This document shows positions 1 to 7,465 of a stretch of DNA of 64,000 nt, in pieces. Below the pieces are notes generated by a model. It did not search any database and was not told the DNA's origin. It saw only the letters and a list, made by a program, of their open reading frames with translations. Within the stretch, counting starts at the first letter, position 1, and the number at the start of each line of letters is the position of its first letter. The DNA lies in the NCBI GenBank assembly GCA_028280115.1, contig JANQMJ010000010.1, positions 100,226 to 164,225 of the forward strand. Reading direction: 5' to 3'. A program made the translations under genes and the position numbers. This DNA comes from Parvularculaceae bacterium. GTDB taxonomy: Bacteria > Pseudomonadota > Alphaproteobacteria > Caulobacterales > Parvularculaceae.

Positions 1-2
1 CA

Positions 3-137
3 GATCTTACCGCTCGACCAATTGGATTGAGCGTACTTCGCCCAGGGCAGCCTAATCGAGCATATGATACCATCAAACCAAAAATAAGACGGGGTCCACG
101 CGGAATAACTGGCTTTGGGCTTAAAGTTTTTCCCTAA
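3..137 (+). pseudogene. Possible remnant of a tyrosine-integrase N-terminus
   Basis: One open frame crosses the window edge and stops at 135-137. Its last residues, GFGLKVFP, resemble the start of the N-terminal domain of phage-type integrases (consensus GFGLRVxPSG). Nothing recognisable follows in any frame, and the base composition is visibly less GC-rich than the neighbouring genes. It could equally be a chance frame. The window begins mid-sequence, so what lies to the left is not visible. Confidence 0.2.
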
Positions 138-143
138 AGCAAA

Positions 144-166
144 GGGCCCCGACTTAGCCGAGACCC
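144..166 (-). terminator. Hairpin downstream of rlmN, probable terminator
   Basis: On the minus strand a 10-bp stem closes on a TAA loop and is followed by TTTGCTTT. Three of the pairs are G-U, so the stem is complete only in minus-strand RNA. That is the direction of rlmN, which ends 86 bases upstream. A second, 7-bp stem with loop CATA (173-190) also needs a G-U pair on the same strand. The two could be the end of the rlmN transcript or part of a structured RNA. Confidence 0.5.
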
Positions 167-252
167 TTCGCCGACCGGATATGTCCAGTCCGTAGCTGCC
201 TATTCAATAGTCATTTTTGGGCGATTTGTCAAGGAATCCAGTAGGTTCTGTC

Positions 253-1392
253 TCAAACCGCCGCTTCCCGCCTTGCCTCGCTCGCGCGTTTCTTGACGCT
301 GGCGGATTTGAGCTGCCCACAGGCGGCGAGAATGTCGCGGCCGCGGGGCGTTCGGATCGGCGAGGCGTAGCCGGCGCGATAAACAATGTCGGCGAAGGCT
401 TCGATGCGGCGCCAGGTCGAACATTCATAAGGCGCGCCGGGCCAGGGATTGAACGGGATCAGATTGATCTTGGCGGGCACGCCCTTGAGCAATCGCACCA
501 GTTCGCGCGCTTCGGCGTCGGTGTCGTTGACGCCCTTGAGCATGACATATTCGAAGGTGATGCGCCGCGCATTGCCGACGCCGGGATAGGTCCGGCAGGC
601 GCTTAACAGTTCCGCAATCGGATATTTTCGGTTGATGGGCACCAGTTCATCGCGCAACGCATCATTGGTCGCATGCAGCGAAATCGCCAGCATCGCTGCG
701 GTGTCCTCGCCCAGGCGCTTCATCTGCGGAACGACGCCGCTGGTCGATACCGTGACGCGCCGGCGCGAAATCGAAATCCCGTCGCCGTCGGCGATCACCT
801 CGATGGCTTTTGCGACATTGTCGAGATTATAAAGCGGCTCGCCCATGCCCATGAAAACCACATTGGAAAGCCGGCGACGTTCGCCGCCCGACGGCCATTC
901 GCCAAGATCGTCTTTCACCGCCAGCACCTGGCCGACGATTTCCGCCGCGGTCAGATTGCGCACCAGCGCCTGGGTGCCCGTATGACAAAAGGTGCAGTTG
1001 AGCGTGCAGCCGACCTGGGAGGAAACGCATAAAGCCCCCGCCCGGCCCACATCGGGAATGAACACGCATTCAGCCTCGATCCCCGGCGCCATGCGCAAGA
1101 GATATTTGCGCGTGCCGTCGCTTGAAACCTGGCGCTCGACGACTTCCGGCCGGGCGATGACGAACTGCGCCGCCAGCGCCGCGCGCATTTCCTTGCCGAT
1201 ATCCGTCATGACGGAAAAATCCGTCGCGCCGTAATGATAGATCCAGCGCCAGAGCTGGCTCGCGCGCATGCGCGCGCGTTTTTCGTTCAGCGCGAACGCC
1301 TCGCCCAGGACCGATTGCAGCTCGGTCCGGGTCAGCCCGGCGAGATTGCGGCGCGGATCGTCCGCACGGAAAGAAAGGTCCGGTTCGGTCAT
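253..1392 (-). CDS. rlmN: Dual-specificity 23S rRNA A2503 / tRNA A37 C2-methyltransferase RlmN
   Basis: This cytoplasmic radical-SAM enzyme methylates C2 of A2503 in 23S rRNA and of A37 in some tRNAs. In the 379-residue form read from the ATG at 1392, the cluster motif CxxxCxxC is Cys129/133/136. The two catalytic cysteines of the family correspond to Cys122 (LCVSSQVGC) and Cys358 (ILAACGQ). The motif [10 protein letters not shown] lies in the middle. An upstream TTG (1413) would add seven residues, but the ATG is preferred. The length is normal for RlmN. The gene stands alone, read away from the intergenic repeat region on its right. Confidence 0.96.
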   Translation of the reverse strand: MTEPDLSFRADDPRRNLAGLTRTELQSVLGEAFALNEKRARMRASQLWRWIYHYGATDFSVMTDIGKEMRAALAAQFVIARPEVVERQVSSDGTRKYLLRMAPGIEAECVFIPDVGRAGALCVSSQVGCTLNCTFCHTGTQALVRNLTAAEIVGQVLAVKDDLGEWPSGGERRRLSNVVFMGMGEPLYNLDNVAKAIEVIADGDGISISRRRVTVSTSGVVPQMKRLGEDTAAMLAISLHATNDALRDELVPINRKYPIAELLSACRTYPGVGNARRITFEYVMLKGVNDTDAEARELVRLLKGVPAKINLIPFNPWPGAPYECSTWRRIEAFADIVYRAGYASPIRTPRGRDILAACGQLKSASVKKRASEARREAAV

Positions 1393-1638
1393 AGAAGACC
1401 GCCATATAGGCAATGGACCGCCTTGCGTCCATCGGCGCAGCGATGAAGGCTAAACGCTTGTGCGGATTGGGTCATTCCTATCTCCGCTCTTTCCGGCGTC
1501 CTTCGACAAGTTCGGTGTCCGATTCAAAATGCGCATGACCCCACGGATTGTCATGCCCGGACTTGCCTCGCTGTTGTCCGGTTTAGCGAAATGAATAGTT
1601 GATGATCGCTCCTGTCATGTTGAAAGCCGACCCCCTCC

Positions 1639-1757
1639 GTCCCCCGGATCAAGTCCGGGGGCTGCCTCCCCCGCAAGCGGGGGAGGAGCGGCGATTACCG
1701 CAAGGTTTTCTTCCCCCGCTTGCGGGGGAAGTGGCCCGAAGGGCCGAAGGGGGTATT
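1639..1757 (+). repeat. Intergenic palindromic repeat (family A)
   Basis: Two nearly perfect hairpins follow each other. One is CTCCCCCGCAAGCGGGGGAG. The other is CCCCCGCTTGCGGGGG, followed by GTGGCCCGAAGGGCCGAAGGG. A close copy of the second half lies on the minus strand at 40092-40138, inside the ATP synthase operon. The surrounding gap (1393-2052, 660 bases) has no convincing gene; short frames through it are read-throughs of this repeat. Confidence 0.75.
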
Positions 1758-1947
1758 GGGCTGATCGGCAAGCACAGACCCCGTCGGCCTCCATGTCCCA
1801 AAGGGCGATAATCGAGACAGATCCAATGAAAAGCCGGCAGTGCTTTGAAGCTCAAAATCTAAACCGGACAGCAGCAGACTTGTTCCGGGCATCCAGAAGC
1901 GTCAGATATTTGCCTGAAAATTCGGGGCGGAACTCACCGTTTCTGGA

Positions 1948-1986
1948 TTGCCGGGAGTTCATGGATGGGAACCATGAACCCGGCAA
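1948..1986 (+). promoter_or_regulatory. Stable hairpin in the leader of the MFS gene
   Basis: TTGCCGGG(AG)TTCATGG pairs with CCATGAACCCGGCAA across a 7-base loop. That makes a 15-bp stem with one 2-nt bulge, ending 66 bases before the MFS start codon. No U-tract follows, so it is not a standard terminator. It could be an operator, a leader structure or a repeat relic. Confidence 0.4.
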
Positions 1987-2052
1987 TAACGTCGTTGGTT
2001 TGAATTGAATTTCCGTTCAGACACTCAGGATGAGGAGCCGGAAGAAACCGCC

Positions 2053-3354
2053 ATGGACGCGCCCAACACCCGCAACGCCCCTATTCCGCCGGGGCCGACC
2101 ACGCCGCGCCGGCGCGCCATCGCCATTGCGGTGCTGCTCGCCGGCGCGGTGTGCGCGGGCATGGGCCAGACCATCGTCTTTTCGGTGCTGCCGCCGCTGG
2201 CGCGAGACATCGGCCTTTCGGAATTCCGCGTCGGCCTGATCTTTATGTTTTCGGCGATCTGCTGGGTGTTGCTCGGGCCGCGCTGGGGCCGGGCGAGCGA
2301 TAACCGCGGACGCAAACCGTTCATTCTGATCGGTCTGGGGGGATTTGCGCTTTCCATGGCGCTGTTCGGCGCGTCGGTGAAAGTCGGCCTGGCGGGCGCC
2401 CTGTCGGGCATGCCGCTTTATCTTCTGCTGGTCTTTACGCGCTCGCTTTACGGCATGATCGGCTCGGCGGGCCAGCCCGCGGCCCAGGCCTATATCGCCG
2501 ACCGCACCAGCGCGCTCGATCGCACCGCGGGCATTGCGAGCTTTTCCGTCGCTTTCGGCTTCGGCGCCATGCTCGGGCCGGGCTTCGGCGCGGCGGCGGC
2601 GGTGATCGGTCCGGTGGCGCCGTTCTTCGCCATGGCCGTACTCGCCGCGCTGATGGGCGTTGCGGTGCTGATCTTTCTTCCCGAACGCTCCCGCCCGATC
2701 AAACGGGAAAAAAACCCCAAAGTGAAACTGACCGATGCGCGATTGCGGCCGTTTTTGATCTTCGGTCTCGGTTTCGGCGTGGTCAATGCGATCCCCATAC
2801 AGACCATCGGCTTTTACTTCATCGACCGCCTGGGCCTGTCGACCCAGACGGCGCCGCAACTTGTGGGCGTCGGCCTGATGGCGAGCGCCATGGCCTCGCT
2901 GATGTCCCAGCTGGTGATCGTTCAGCGCTTTCGTCTGGCGCCGCGGCTGTTGATGCGCATCGCCCCGGCGCTGATCATTGTCGGCCATGCGCTGATCTGG
3001 CTGACGGCCGATCTCGGTCCGGTGATTTTCGGCATGATGCTCGGCGGCTTCGGGGCAGGGCTCGCCTTTCCCGGCTATAGCGCGGCGGCTTCGCTGAGCG
3101 TGACGGCCGACGAACAGGGCGCGGCGATCGGGCTTGCCAATTCCGCCGGCGCGTCCGGTTTCATCGTTTCCCCGCTGGTCGCGTTCAGTCTTTATGCGGT
3201 CGCGCCCCAGGCGCCCTATATCCTGACCACGTCCCTGGCGGCGGCGCTGTTGGCCTTCGCCCTCGCCAGCCGCGCGGTCGGCGCCGCCGATCCGGCCCGG
3301 CCCGAAGCGGCGGACGTGCAAACCCAAAAGCCGGCGTCGGCGCCTTATCAATAA
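2053..3354 (+). CDS. MFS transporter, TetA-like multidrug efflux type
   Basis: This 433-residue inner-membrane antiporter has about 12 hydrophobic segments. The MFS motif A is present after TM2 (GRASDNRGRKP, roughly residues 75-85), which favours the drug:H+ antiporter (DHA1/TetA) branch. A long polar loop (about 205-230) separates the two six-helix halves. The C-terminal tail is hydrophilic and Ala/Pro-rich. ATG 2053 was chosen because its first residues lead straight into TM1; an in-frame TTG at 2005 would add an acidic extension. No cognate regulator adjoins it. The substrate cannot be told from sequence. Confidence 0.9.
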   Translation: MDAPNTRNAPIPPGPTTPRRRAIAIAVLLAGAVCAGMGQTIVFSVLPPLARDIGLSEFRVGLIFMFSAICWVLLGPRWGRASDNRGRKPFILIGLGGFALSMALFGASVKVGLAGALSGMPLYLLLVFTRSLYGMIGSAGQPAAQAYIADRTSALDRTAGIASFSVAFGFGAMLGPGFGAAAAVIGPVAPFFAMAVLAALMGVAVLIFLPERSRPIKREKNPKVKLTDARLRPFLIFGLGFGVVNAIPIQTIGFYFIDRLGLSTQTAPQLVGVGLMASAMASLMSQLVIVQRFRLAPRLLMRIAPALIIVGHALIWLTADLGPVIFGMMLGGFGAGLAFPGYSAAASLSVTADEQGAAIGLANSAGASGFIVSPLVAFSLYAVAPQAPYILTTSLAAALLAFALASRAVGAADPARPEAADVQTQKPASAPYQ

Positions 3355-3399
3355 TTCATTCCGTGTCGAGCATGCGCCCTATGCAGGGCGGCAATTTGA

Positions 3400-3564
3400 T
3401 TTCCGCTTGCTCATAAGGCGCGCGACTTTCTCCGGCAGCGCAAGCTCTATCGAAACGACGCCGTCCGCCGAACCCATGTAAAGCGCTTTCGCGAATGGCT
3501 GGCGCATGAAAGCGCCATTACGCGCGACCGGCTAAACGCCTTTGTGGGGCGGCCCGCGCCCTGA
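3400..3564 (+). pseudogene. Possible C-terminal remnant of a LysR-type regulator
   Basis: An open frame bounded by stops at 3397 and 3562 contains VKRFREWLAHES. This resembles the C-terminal FRxWLxxE helix of GcvA-type LysR regulators. No start, HTH or effector domain is present. It lies in the 217-base gap between the MFS gene and the convergent HTH gene. I take it as a decayed fragment, but the resemblance is short. Confidence 0.3.
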
Positions 3565-3571
3565 CGGCGGC

Positions 3572-3778
3572 TCAATCCTCGTCAAAAAAAAGGATATCGC
3601 CCGGCTGGCAGTCGAGCTCCTTGCAGATCGCTTCAAGGGTTGAAAACCGGATGGCCTTGGCCTTGCCGGTCTTGAGAATGGAAAGATTGGCGATGGTGAC
3701 CCCGACGCGCTCGGACAGTTCCGTCAGCGACATGCCGCGGTCGAGAAGCACGCGATCGAGTTTCACCGAAATCCCCAT
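3572..3778 (-). CDS. Cro/C1-type (XRE) helix-turn-helix regulator
   Basis: A 68-residue single-domain DNA-binding protein of the YozG type. An HTH spans about residues 15-40 (SLTELSERVGVTIANLSILK), followed by the GKAKAIRFSTLEAICKELD element and the family ending CQPGDILFF. Its ATG overlaps the stop of the preceding DUF2975 gene by one base (TGATG), so the two are translationally coupled. Small XRE proteins of this type usually accompany DUF2975 membrane proteins. By analogy it probably regulates its own operon, with the membrane partner modulating it. Confidence 0.85.
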   Translation of the reverse strand: MGISVKLDRVLLDRGMSLTELSERVGVTIANLSILKTGKAKAIRFSTLEAICKELDCQPGDILFFDED

Positions 3779-4353
3779 CAGACGGTCAGATCCTGTTCGC
3801 GCCTGAGCCGCTCGCCCTCGCGAAACGCGGACGCCAAACTCACGAAAGTGATCGCCAGCAAAAGGCTCGCATAAACACCCGAGGCCGATCCGCCGGCGAA
3901 GCGAGCGCCAAACCCGCTATCGAGCACGACGTTCAGGAAATGCATGGCGGACAAAATCGCCGCTGCGCCGGCCGCACGGAAAAAACGCGATGCGTTTTTG
4001 GCTTCGAACGGCTTGGCCGCCGCCGTATCGAGCGCGATCCGCAAGACATTTTCCGCAATGAATATGTAAAGCGCGAGCGTCAGGATGACGCCGCCGGCGG
4101 CCCATGGATCCGCCAAACGCGGGCTTAAGAATTGCGCGGCGGATTGCACGGCGCCTTGCGTCTCGCCGCCGGACAACAAGAACAATCCTGAGCCGACGAG
4201 CGACAGCAGCAAGGAAATATAAAGGGCGAAGGTCAGTCCGAACAAAAGCCCGGGCGCGAACCAGGCGCCGCGGGAGCCAAGCCAGAAGGTCGGCGTTCGC
4301 CAGTCCGGCGTCGCTTCATGATCGAGCAAATCGAGAAATGTCGGGATCTTCAT
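3778..4353 (-). CDS. DUF2975-like membrane protein (second of pair)
   Basis: A 191-residue protein with four predicted membrane segments (about 35-60, 88-110, 128-148, 162-180). It ends in the DUF2975-like signature EGERLRREQDLTV. The mid-protein motif KPFEAKNASRFFRAAG matches the family's PFxxxNaxRlr. It lies 3 bases downstream of a paralogue and is coupled to the HTH gene. Its N-terminal 30 residues are longer and more polar than those of its partner. Function is unknown; a membrane partner of the small regulator is the usual inference. Confidence 0.75.
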   Translation of the reverse strand: MKIPTFLDLLDHEATPDWRTPTFWLGSRGAWFAPGLLFGLTFALYISLLLSLVGSGLFLLSGGETQGAVQSAAQFLSPRLADPWAAGGVILTLALYIFIAENVLRIALDTAAAKPFEAKNASRFFRAAGAAAILSAMHFLNVVLDSGFGARFAGGSASGVYASLLLAITFVSLASAFREGERLRREQDLTV

Positions 4354-4356
4354 GGG

Positions 4357-4863
4357 CTACACCGTCAAATCCTGCTCTTCCTTCATTCGGGCGCCTTCAT
4401 GGAACACCTCCGCCAGCACGAACACCGCAATGATGGCGAGCCAGGCGATCATGTTGGAATCGATATCCACGTCGGTGCGCGTCACCAGCGACAAAAACCC
4501 GAACGCGAATTTCGCACCCTCGCCCAGCAAGAGCGCATAGCCGACGGCGCGAAACCGGTCGGCGTTTTCTTTGACGAAGGGCGACCCGAAGCGCAGGGTT
4601 TTCAGAATCTCAAGCAGCCGGTTGACCACGAACAACATCACCACGGCGGTGACGAAGGGATAGGCGACGGCGATGAAAGCGCCGCCGCCCGTCTCGATGT
4701 CTATGTTGTCCGAGTCCCGGAAGGCGTCGGCGATCATCGGCGCGAAGGGCGAGATCACCAGGGCGATCCCGAGCGCGCACACAACGATCCACAAAATGAT
4801 CCGCGTGAAATGCAACCCCACCGCAAGCAACGAGGCCAGGGATCCTTTTCCGATCGCCCGCAT
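4357..4863 (-). CDS. DUF2975-like membrane protein (first of pair)
   Basis: A 168-residue protein with four membrane segments. It carries the family motif SPFVKENADRFRAVGYALL (about residues 95-113) and the C-terminal ending EGARMKEEQDLTV, which is nearly the ending of the downstream paralogue. The two genes are therefore a diverged tandem duplication within one three-gene operon. The region upstream holds a palindrome and two small ORFs on the same strand that may share its transcript. Confidence 0.78.
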   Translation of the reverse strand: MRAIGKGSLASLLAVGLHFTRIILWIVVCALGIALVISPFAPMIADAFRDSDNIDIETGGGAFIAVAYPFVTAVVMLFVVNRLLEILKTLRFGSPFVKENADRFRAVGYALLLGEGAKFAFGFLSLVTRTDVDIDSNMIAWLAIIAVFVLAEVFHEGARMKEEQDLTV

Positions 4864-4896
4864 CTTCCGTCTCCATGTGTTGTCGAATTCGCCGCG

Positions 4897-4942
4897 CCTA
4901 AAGCACGTCTTGTTTTATCGGATTCAACAGGCGCGCTTTAGG
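4897..4942 (-). repeat. Inverted repeat between small ORFs and DUF2975 operon
   Basis: CCTAAAGC (4897-4904) and GCTTTAGG (4935-4942) form 8-bp arms around a 30-base AT-richer loop. It lies between the second small ORF and the DUF2975 operon, so it may act as a weak terminator or be a dispersed repeat. No long U-tract follows. Confidence 0.4.
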
Positions 4943-5000
4943 TATTGTTTTGCCCCGTGTCTGTTGCGCATAACCGGCCCCCACTCATGCGCGACACGCT

Positions 5001-5156
5001 TTAGAAAATCGCCATGATGCAAAGCGTTTTGGCGCAGTCTACTTTTTGCGCCGATTCGGCGCCGTCGCGCGGCGCGGCCGTGGCGAGCCCCACGAGGCTC
5101 GCAGCGGCGACCGCCGCGAAGACGCACGCGGCGGCCAGATGAAGATAGCGGGACAT
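5001..5156 (-). CDS. Small exported peptide (51 aa), unannotated
   Basis: The ATG (5156) overlaps the TAA of the upstream 44-codon ORF by one base (TAATG), an arrangement typical of coupled translation. The N-terminus is a clear signal peptide: MSRY, a long Ala/Val/Leu core, and a likely cut after GLATA near residue 27. The mature part would be about 24 residues, polar and then ending DCAKTLCIMAIF with two cysteines five residues apart. I recognise no family. It may belong with the adjacent 44-aa peptide and, less certainly, with the DUF2975 operon 138 bases downstream. Confidence 0.6.
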   Translation of the reverse strand: MSRYLHLAAACVFAAVAAASLVGLATAAPRDGAESAQKVDCAKTLCIMAIF

Positions 5157-5290
5157 TAGGCTAGTCCGGCGAAAGCGCCGACCGCCGAAAGATAACCGGC
5201 GCCGATGACCGAAATCGTCACGAGAACGGCAAGGCCGTTGACAAATCCGCCAAATCCGCCAACATTATTCATCGAGCTATTGCGTGACAT
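5156..5290 (-). CDS. Small glycine-rich hydrophobic peptide (44 aa), unannotated
   Basis: Preceded by a strong ribosome site (AAGGAGAAACCCC before ATG 5290). The peptide has a polar start (MSRNSSMNN), a VGGFGGFVNG stretch, and one hydrophobic helix rich in Gly/Ala up to the end (IGAGYLSAVGAFAGLA). It would be a single-span membrane or membrane-active peptide; the GG at residues 11-12 also resembles a double-glycine leader site. It is coupled to the downstream 51-codon ORF and divergent from rdgB. I recognise no family. The good SD and coupling make a chance ORF unlikely. Confidence 0.62.
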   Translation of the reverse strand: MSRNSSMNNVGGFGGFVNGLAVLVTISVIGAGYLSAVGAFAGLA

Positions 5291-5474
5291 GGGGTTTCTC
5301 CTTTTCTTTTCCCTTGTTGAACCAACGCAACTCATTCTGATTTTCTGAGCGGTTAGGGATTTCCCTGCCGCTCTTTTTTTGTTGGCTCTTGCCGGCCCCG
5401 GCGCCGCCCGCTGCTTGCCCTCTTTGGGGTCTTTTTCGGGCTCTTCCGTGCGGCGGTGTGTCCGCCGTCTTGTT

Positions 5475-5551
5475 GATTATCGATATACACTTATCGAAAA
5501 ACGATGCAAGGGGTTTTTGTCGAAAAACGATAAATTTTTTTCGATAAGGGA
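5475..5551. promoter_or_regulatory. Cluster of TCGATA/TCGAAAAACGA elements, candidate operator
   Basis: The 80 bases before rdgB are AT-rich and hold four related sites. They are ATCGATAT (5479-5486), the palindrome ATCG-AAAAA-CGAT (5493-5505), TCG-AAAAA-CGATAA (5520-5533) and TCGATAAG (5541-5548). They sit in the divergent region between rdgB and the two small ORFs, next to the rdgB start. The repeated half-site suggests binding of a dimeric regulator; which one is unknown. Confidence 0.45.
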
Positions 5552-5558
5552 TAAAACC

Positions 5559-6176
5559 ATGGCCGAAAACCCGCGAAAACTGGTCGCTGAAAGGCTCGTC
5601 ATCGCCTCTCATAACGACGGAAAAGTCAAAGAGATCAATGAGTTACTAGAACCTTACGAGATTGTAATCATTGGCGCCAAAAAACTCGGCCTTTTTGACC
5701 CGGAAGAGACCGGAAAGACCTATGCCGAGAACGCAGCGATCAAGGCCCGGACCGCGGCAGTAGGATCCGGCCTACCGGCGCTGGCGGATGATTCCGGTCT
5801 CGACGTTGTCGCCCTCGGCGGCGCGCCGGGGATCTATTCGGCCCGCTGGGCGGGCTCCCCCCGCGATTTCGGCCGGGCCATGGTTCGGGTCGAAGAAGAG
5901 CTTCGAAAGACAGGGACAGAGGACTTTTCGGCCCGTTTCGTGTGCGTTCTTTGTCTTGCCTGGCCCGACGGCCATGAGGAGATCTTCGAAGGCGAGGTGC
6001 GGGGCCGCCTGACCTTCCCGCCCCGGGGAAAAAAAGGCTTCGGTTACGACCCGATTTTTATCCCCAACGGCCATGATATGACCTTCGGAGAAATGGAACC
6101 GGATGCGAAACACGCCATCTCCCACCGCGCCGATGCTTTCCGCAAGCTCAAAAAGGCCTGTTTGGAACAATTCTGA
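5559..6176 (+). CDS. rdgB: dITP/XTP pyrophosphatase RdgB
   Basis: This cytoplasmic house-cleaning enzyme hydrolyses non-canonical purine triphosphates (dITP, XTP) to monophosphates. The 205-residue length is normal for Ham1/RdgB. Visible family motifs are the N-terminal [11 protein letters not shown] nucleotide-binding loop, [20 protein letters not shown] near residue 77, and [10 protein letters not shown] near 158. The frame is open further upstream, but ATG 5559 fits the family start. In many alphaproteobacteria hemW follows directly; here 1.28 kb of repeats and a transposase relic separate them. Confidence 0.95.
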   Translation: MAENPRKLVAERLVIASHNDGKVKEINELLEPYEIVIIGAKKLGLFDPEETGKTYAENAAIKARTAAVGSGLPALADDSGLDVVALGGAPGIYSARWAGSPRDFGRAMVRVEEELRKTGTEDFSARFVCVLCLAWPDGHEEIFEGEVRGRLTFPPRGKKGFGYDPIFIPNGHDMTFGEMEPDAKHAISHRADAFRKLKKACLEQF

Positions 6177-6409
6177 TCCCCTGCCTACAGGTCCGGGCTT
6201 TTATACTGAATCGCAGACCTTCCCCGCCGCTCATTCCCGCGCCCGCGCGCGAAGGCGCGCTAATTATAGTTTGACCGCATTCGCGGTCGGGCCGGGAATC
6301 CAGAAAGACCAAAGCGCAAATGGATTCCCGCCTTCGTATTTTATTTCGGATGATTGGCTTGATCGCGACTCGGTTCAGCGTGGTCTGAGTTTGCTTCGGG
6401 AGTTGGGCT

Positions 6410-7465
6410 ATGGACATTAAGCTGCACGCCAATGCGACGACGACGCCGAAGGTGCGCGCCTATATTCAAGCGAGCGCGGCCTCGGCGGCGGATTTGGCGC
6501 AAGAACTGGGGGGTCAGCGAGACAACGATCCGCCGCTGGCGGGGGCGGTCCGACACGGCGGACCGGTCTCACACGCCGCGCCGTCTTGGGCAATCGACAT
6601 CCCTGGAGGAAGAGGCGCTGATCTGCGCCTTGCGCAAGGATGCGCGGCTCAGCCTTGACGATGTGACGGAGGTCATGCGGCGCTGCGTGAACAAAACGCT
6701 CTCGCGCTCCTCAATCTACAGATGCCTGAAGCGCCATGGCCTGTCGCGTCTGCCGAAAGAAGAGGCGACGCAAAGGACGGGTCGTTTTGATGAGACCGCG
6801 TTCGGTTATGTGCACATCGATCTCAAACACCTGCCGAAGCTGGACCGCAGGCCGTCCTATGTCTTTGTCGCCATCGAGCGGACGACGCGTTTCGCCTATG
6901 GCGAAATTATCGACAACCGCCGGCAAGGGACGATCGCCGGATGTCTTGAGCGTTTCCTCGAAAGTTTTGGCCATCCCGTCCATACGATCCTCACCGACAA
7001 TGGCTCTGAGTTTACGGATCGGTTCGGCGGCGCCTACTGGGGCGCCAGGCCGGCCGGAACAGGCCGGCCGCCTTTGACCGCGTCTGCGCAGCCCACGGCA
7101 TTCGCCACAAGCTGACGCGCCCCTACACGCCCCAGACCAACGGCATGGTCGAGCGCTTTAATCGCAGGCTCGCAGAGGCGATCCGGACCGTACCGCCAAA
7201 CGGCGACAACGCCGGCAGAAACCGCTTCGCCAATCACCAAGACAGAAACGCCTTCATCAAAAACACCGTTGATGCGTACAATAGAACCAGACTGCAATGC
7301 CTTGGATACAACGCACCGCTCCAAAGGCTAAACAATCTCACGGAAGACAACACCTTCGCGGGAATGAGCGGGCCTTTGAACTTCACGCCGATCCCGATTA
7401 AGCGCCCGATGCCCCAGCCCTCCCCTTTTCAAGGGGAGGGGATAAAGTTGCGCTCATATGGATGA
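6410..7465 (+). pseudogene. IS481-type transposase, two frameshifts
   Basis: A DDE transposase is recoverable only across three frames. Frame 1 gives MDIKLHANATTTPKVRAY up to AQELG. One extra G in a G6 run (6508-6513) then shifts to a frame with the HTH (VSETTIRRWRG) and the first Asp (HIDLKHLP) and second Asp (LTDNGSEF). A second shift near 7066 is needed to reach FDRVCAAHGIRHKLTRPYTP and the catalytic Glu (MVERFNRRL). The expected end, near NTFAGM (about 7372), runs on to 7465 and overlaps the hemW start. I could not place terminal inverted repeats. The element is dead unless both shifts are sequencing errors. Confidence 0.85.
7418..7440 (+). repeat. Perfect 10-bp hairpin just before hemW
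   Basis: CCCTCCCCTT and AAGGGGAGGG pair across TTC. The right arm carries the only purine-rich ribosome-site candidate for hemW (GGAGGGG, about 16 bases before ATG), so the hairpin could mask it. It resembles the dispersed hairpins at 1639 and 40005. Confidence 0.55.

Noticed and set aside
1599..1811. 70-codon ORF over the family-A repeat
   Set aside because: It encodes the well-known repeat translation (LPPLAGEV-ARRAEGG type), produced by the palindromes and not by a gene.
2017..3351. 444-codon minus-strand frame opposite the MFS gene
   Set aside because: A mirror of a GC-rich membrane-protein gene; its Arg/Gln/His-rich composition is typical of a shadow frame.
6508..6513. G6 run in the transposase as a programmed frameshift
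   Set aside because: IS481-type transposases are made from one frame, and a second, unrelated shift is needed near 7066; decay is the simpler reading.
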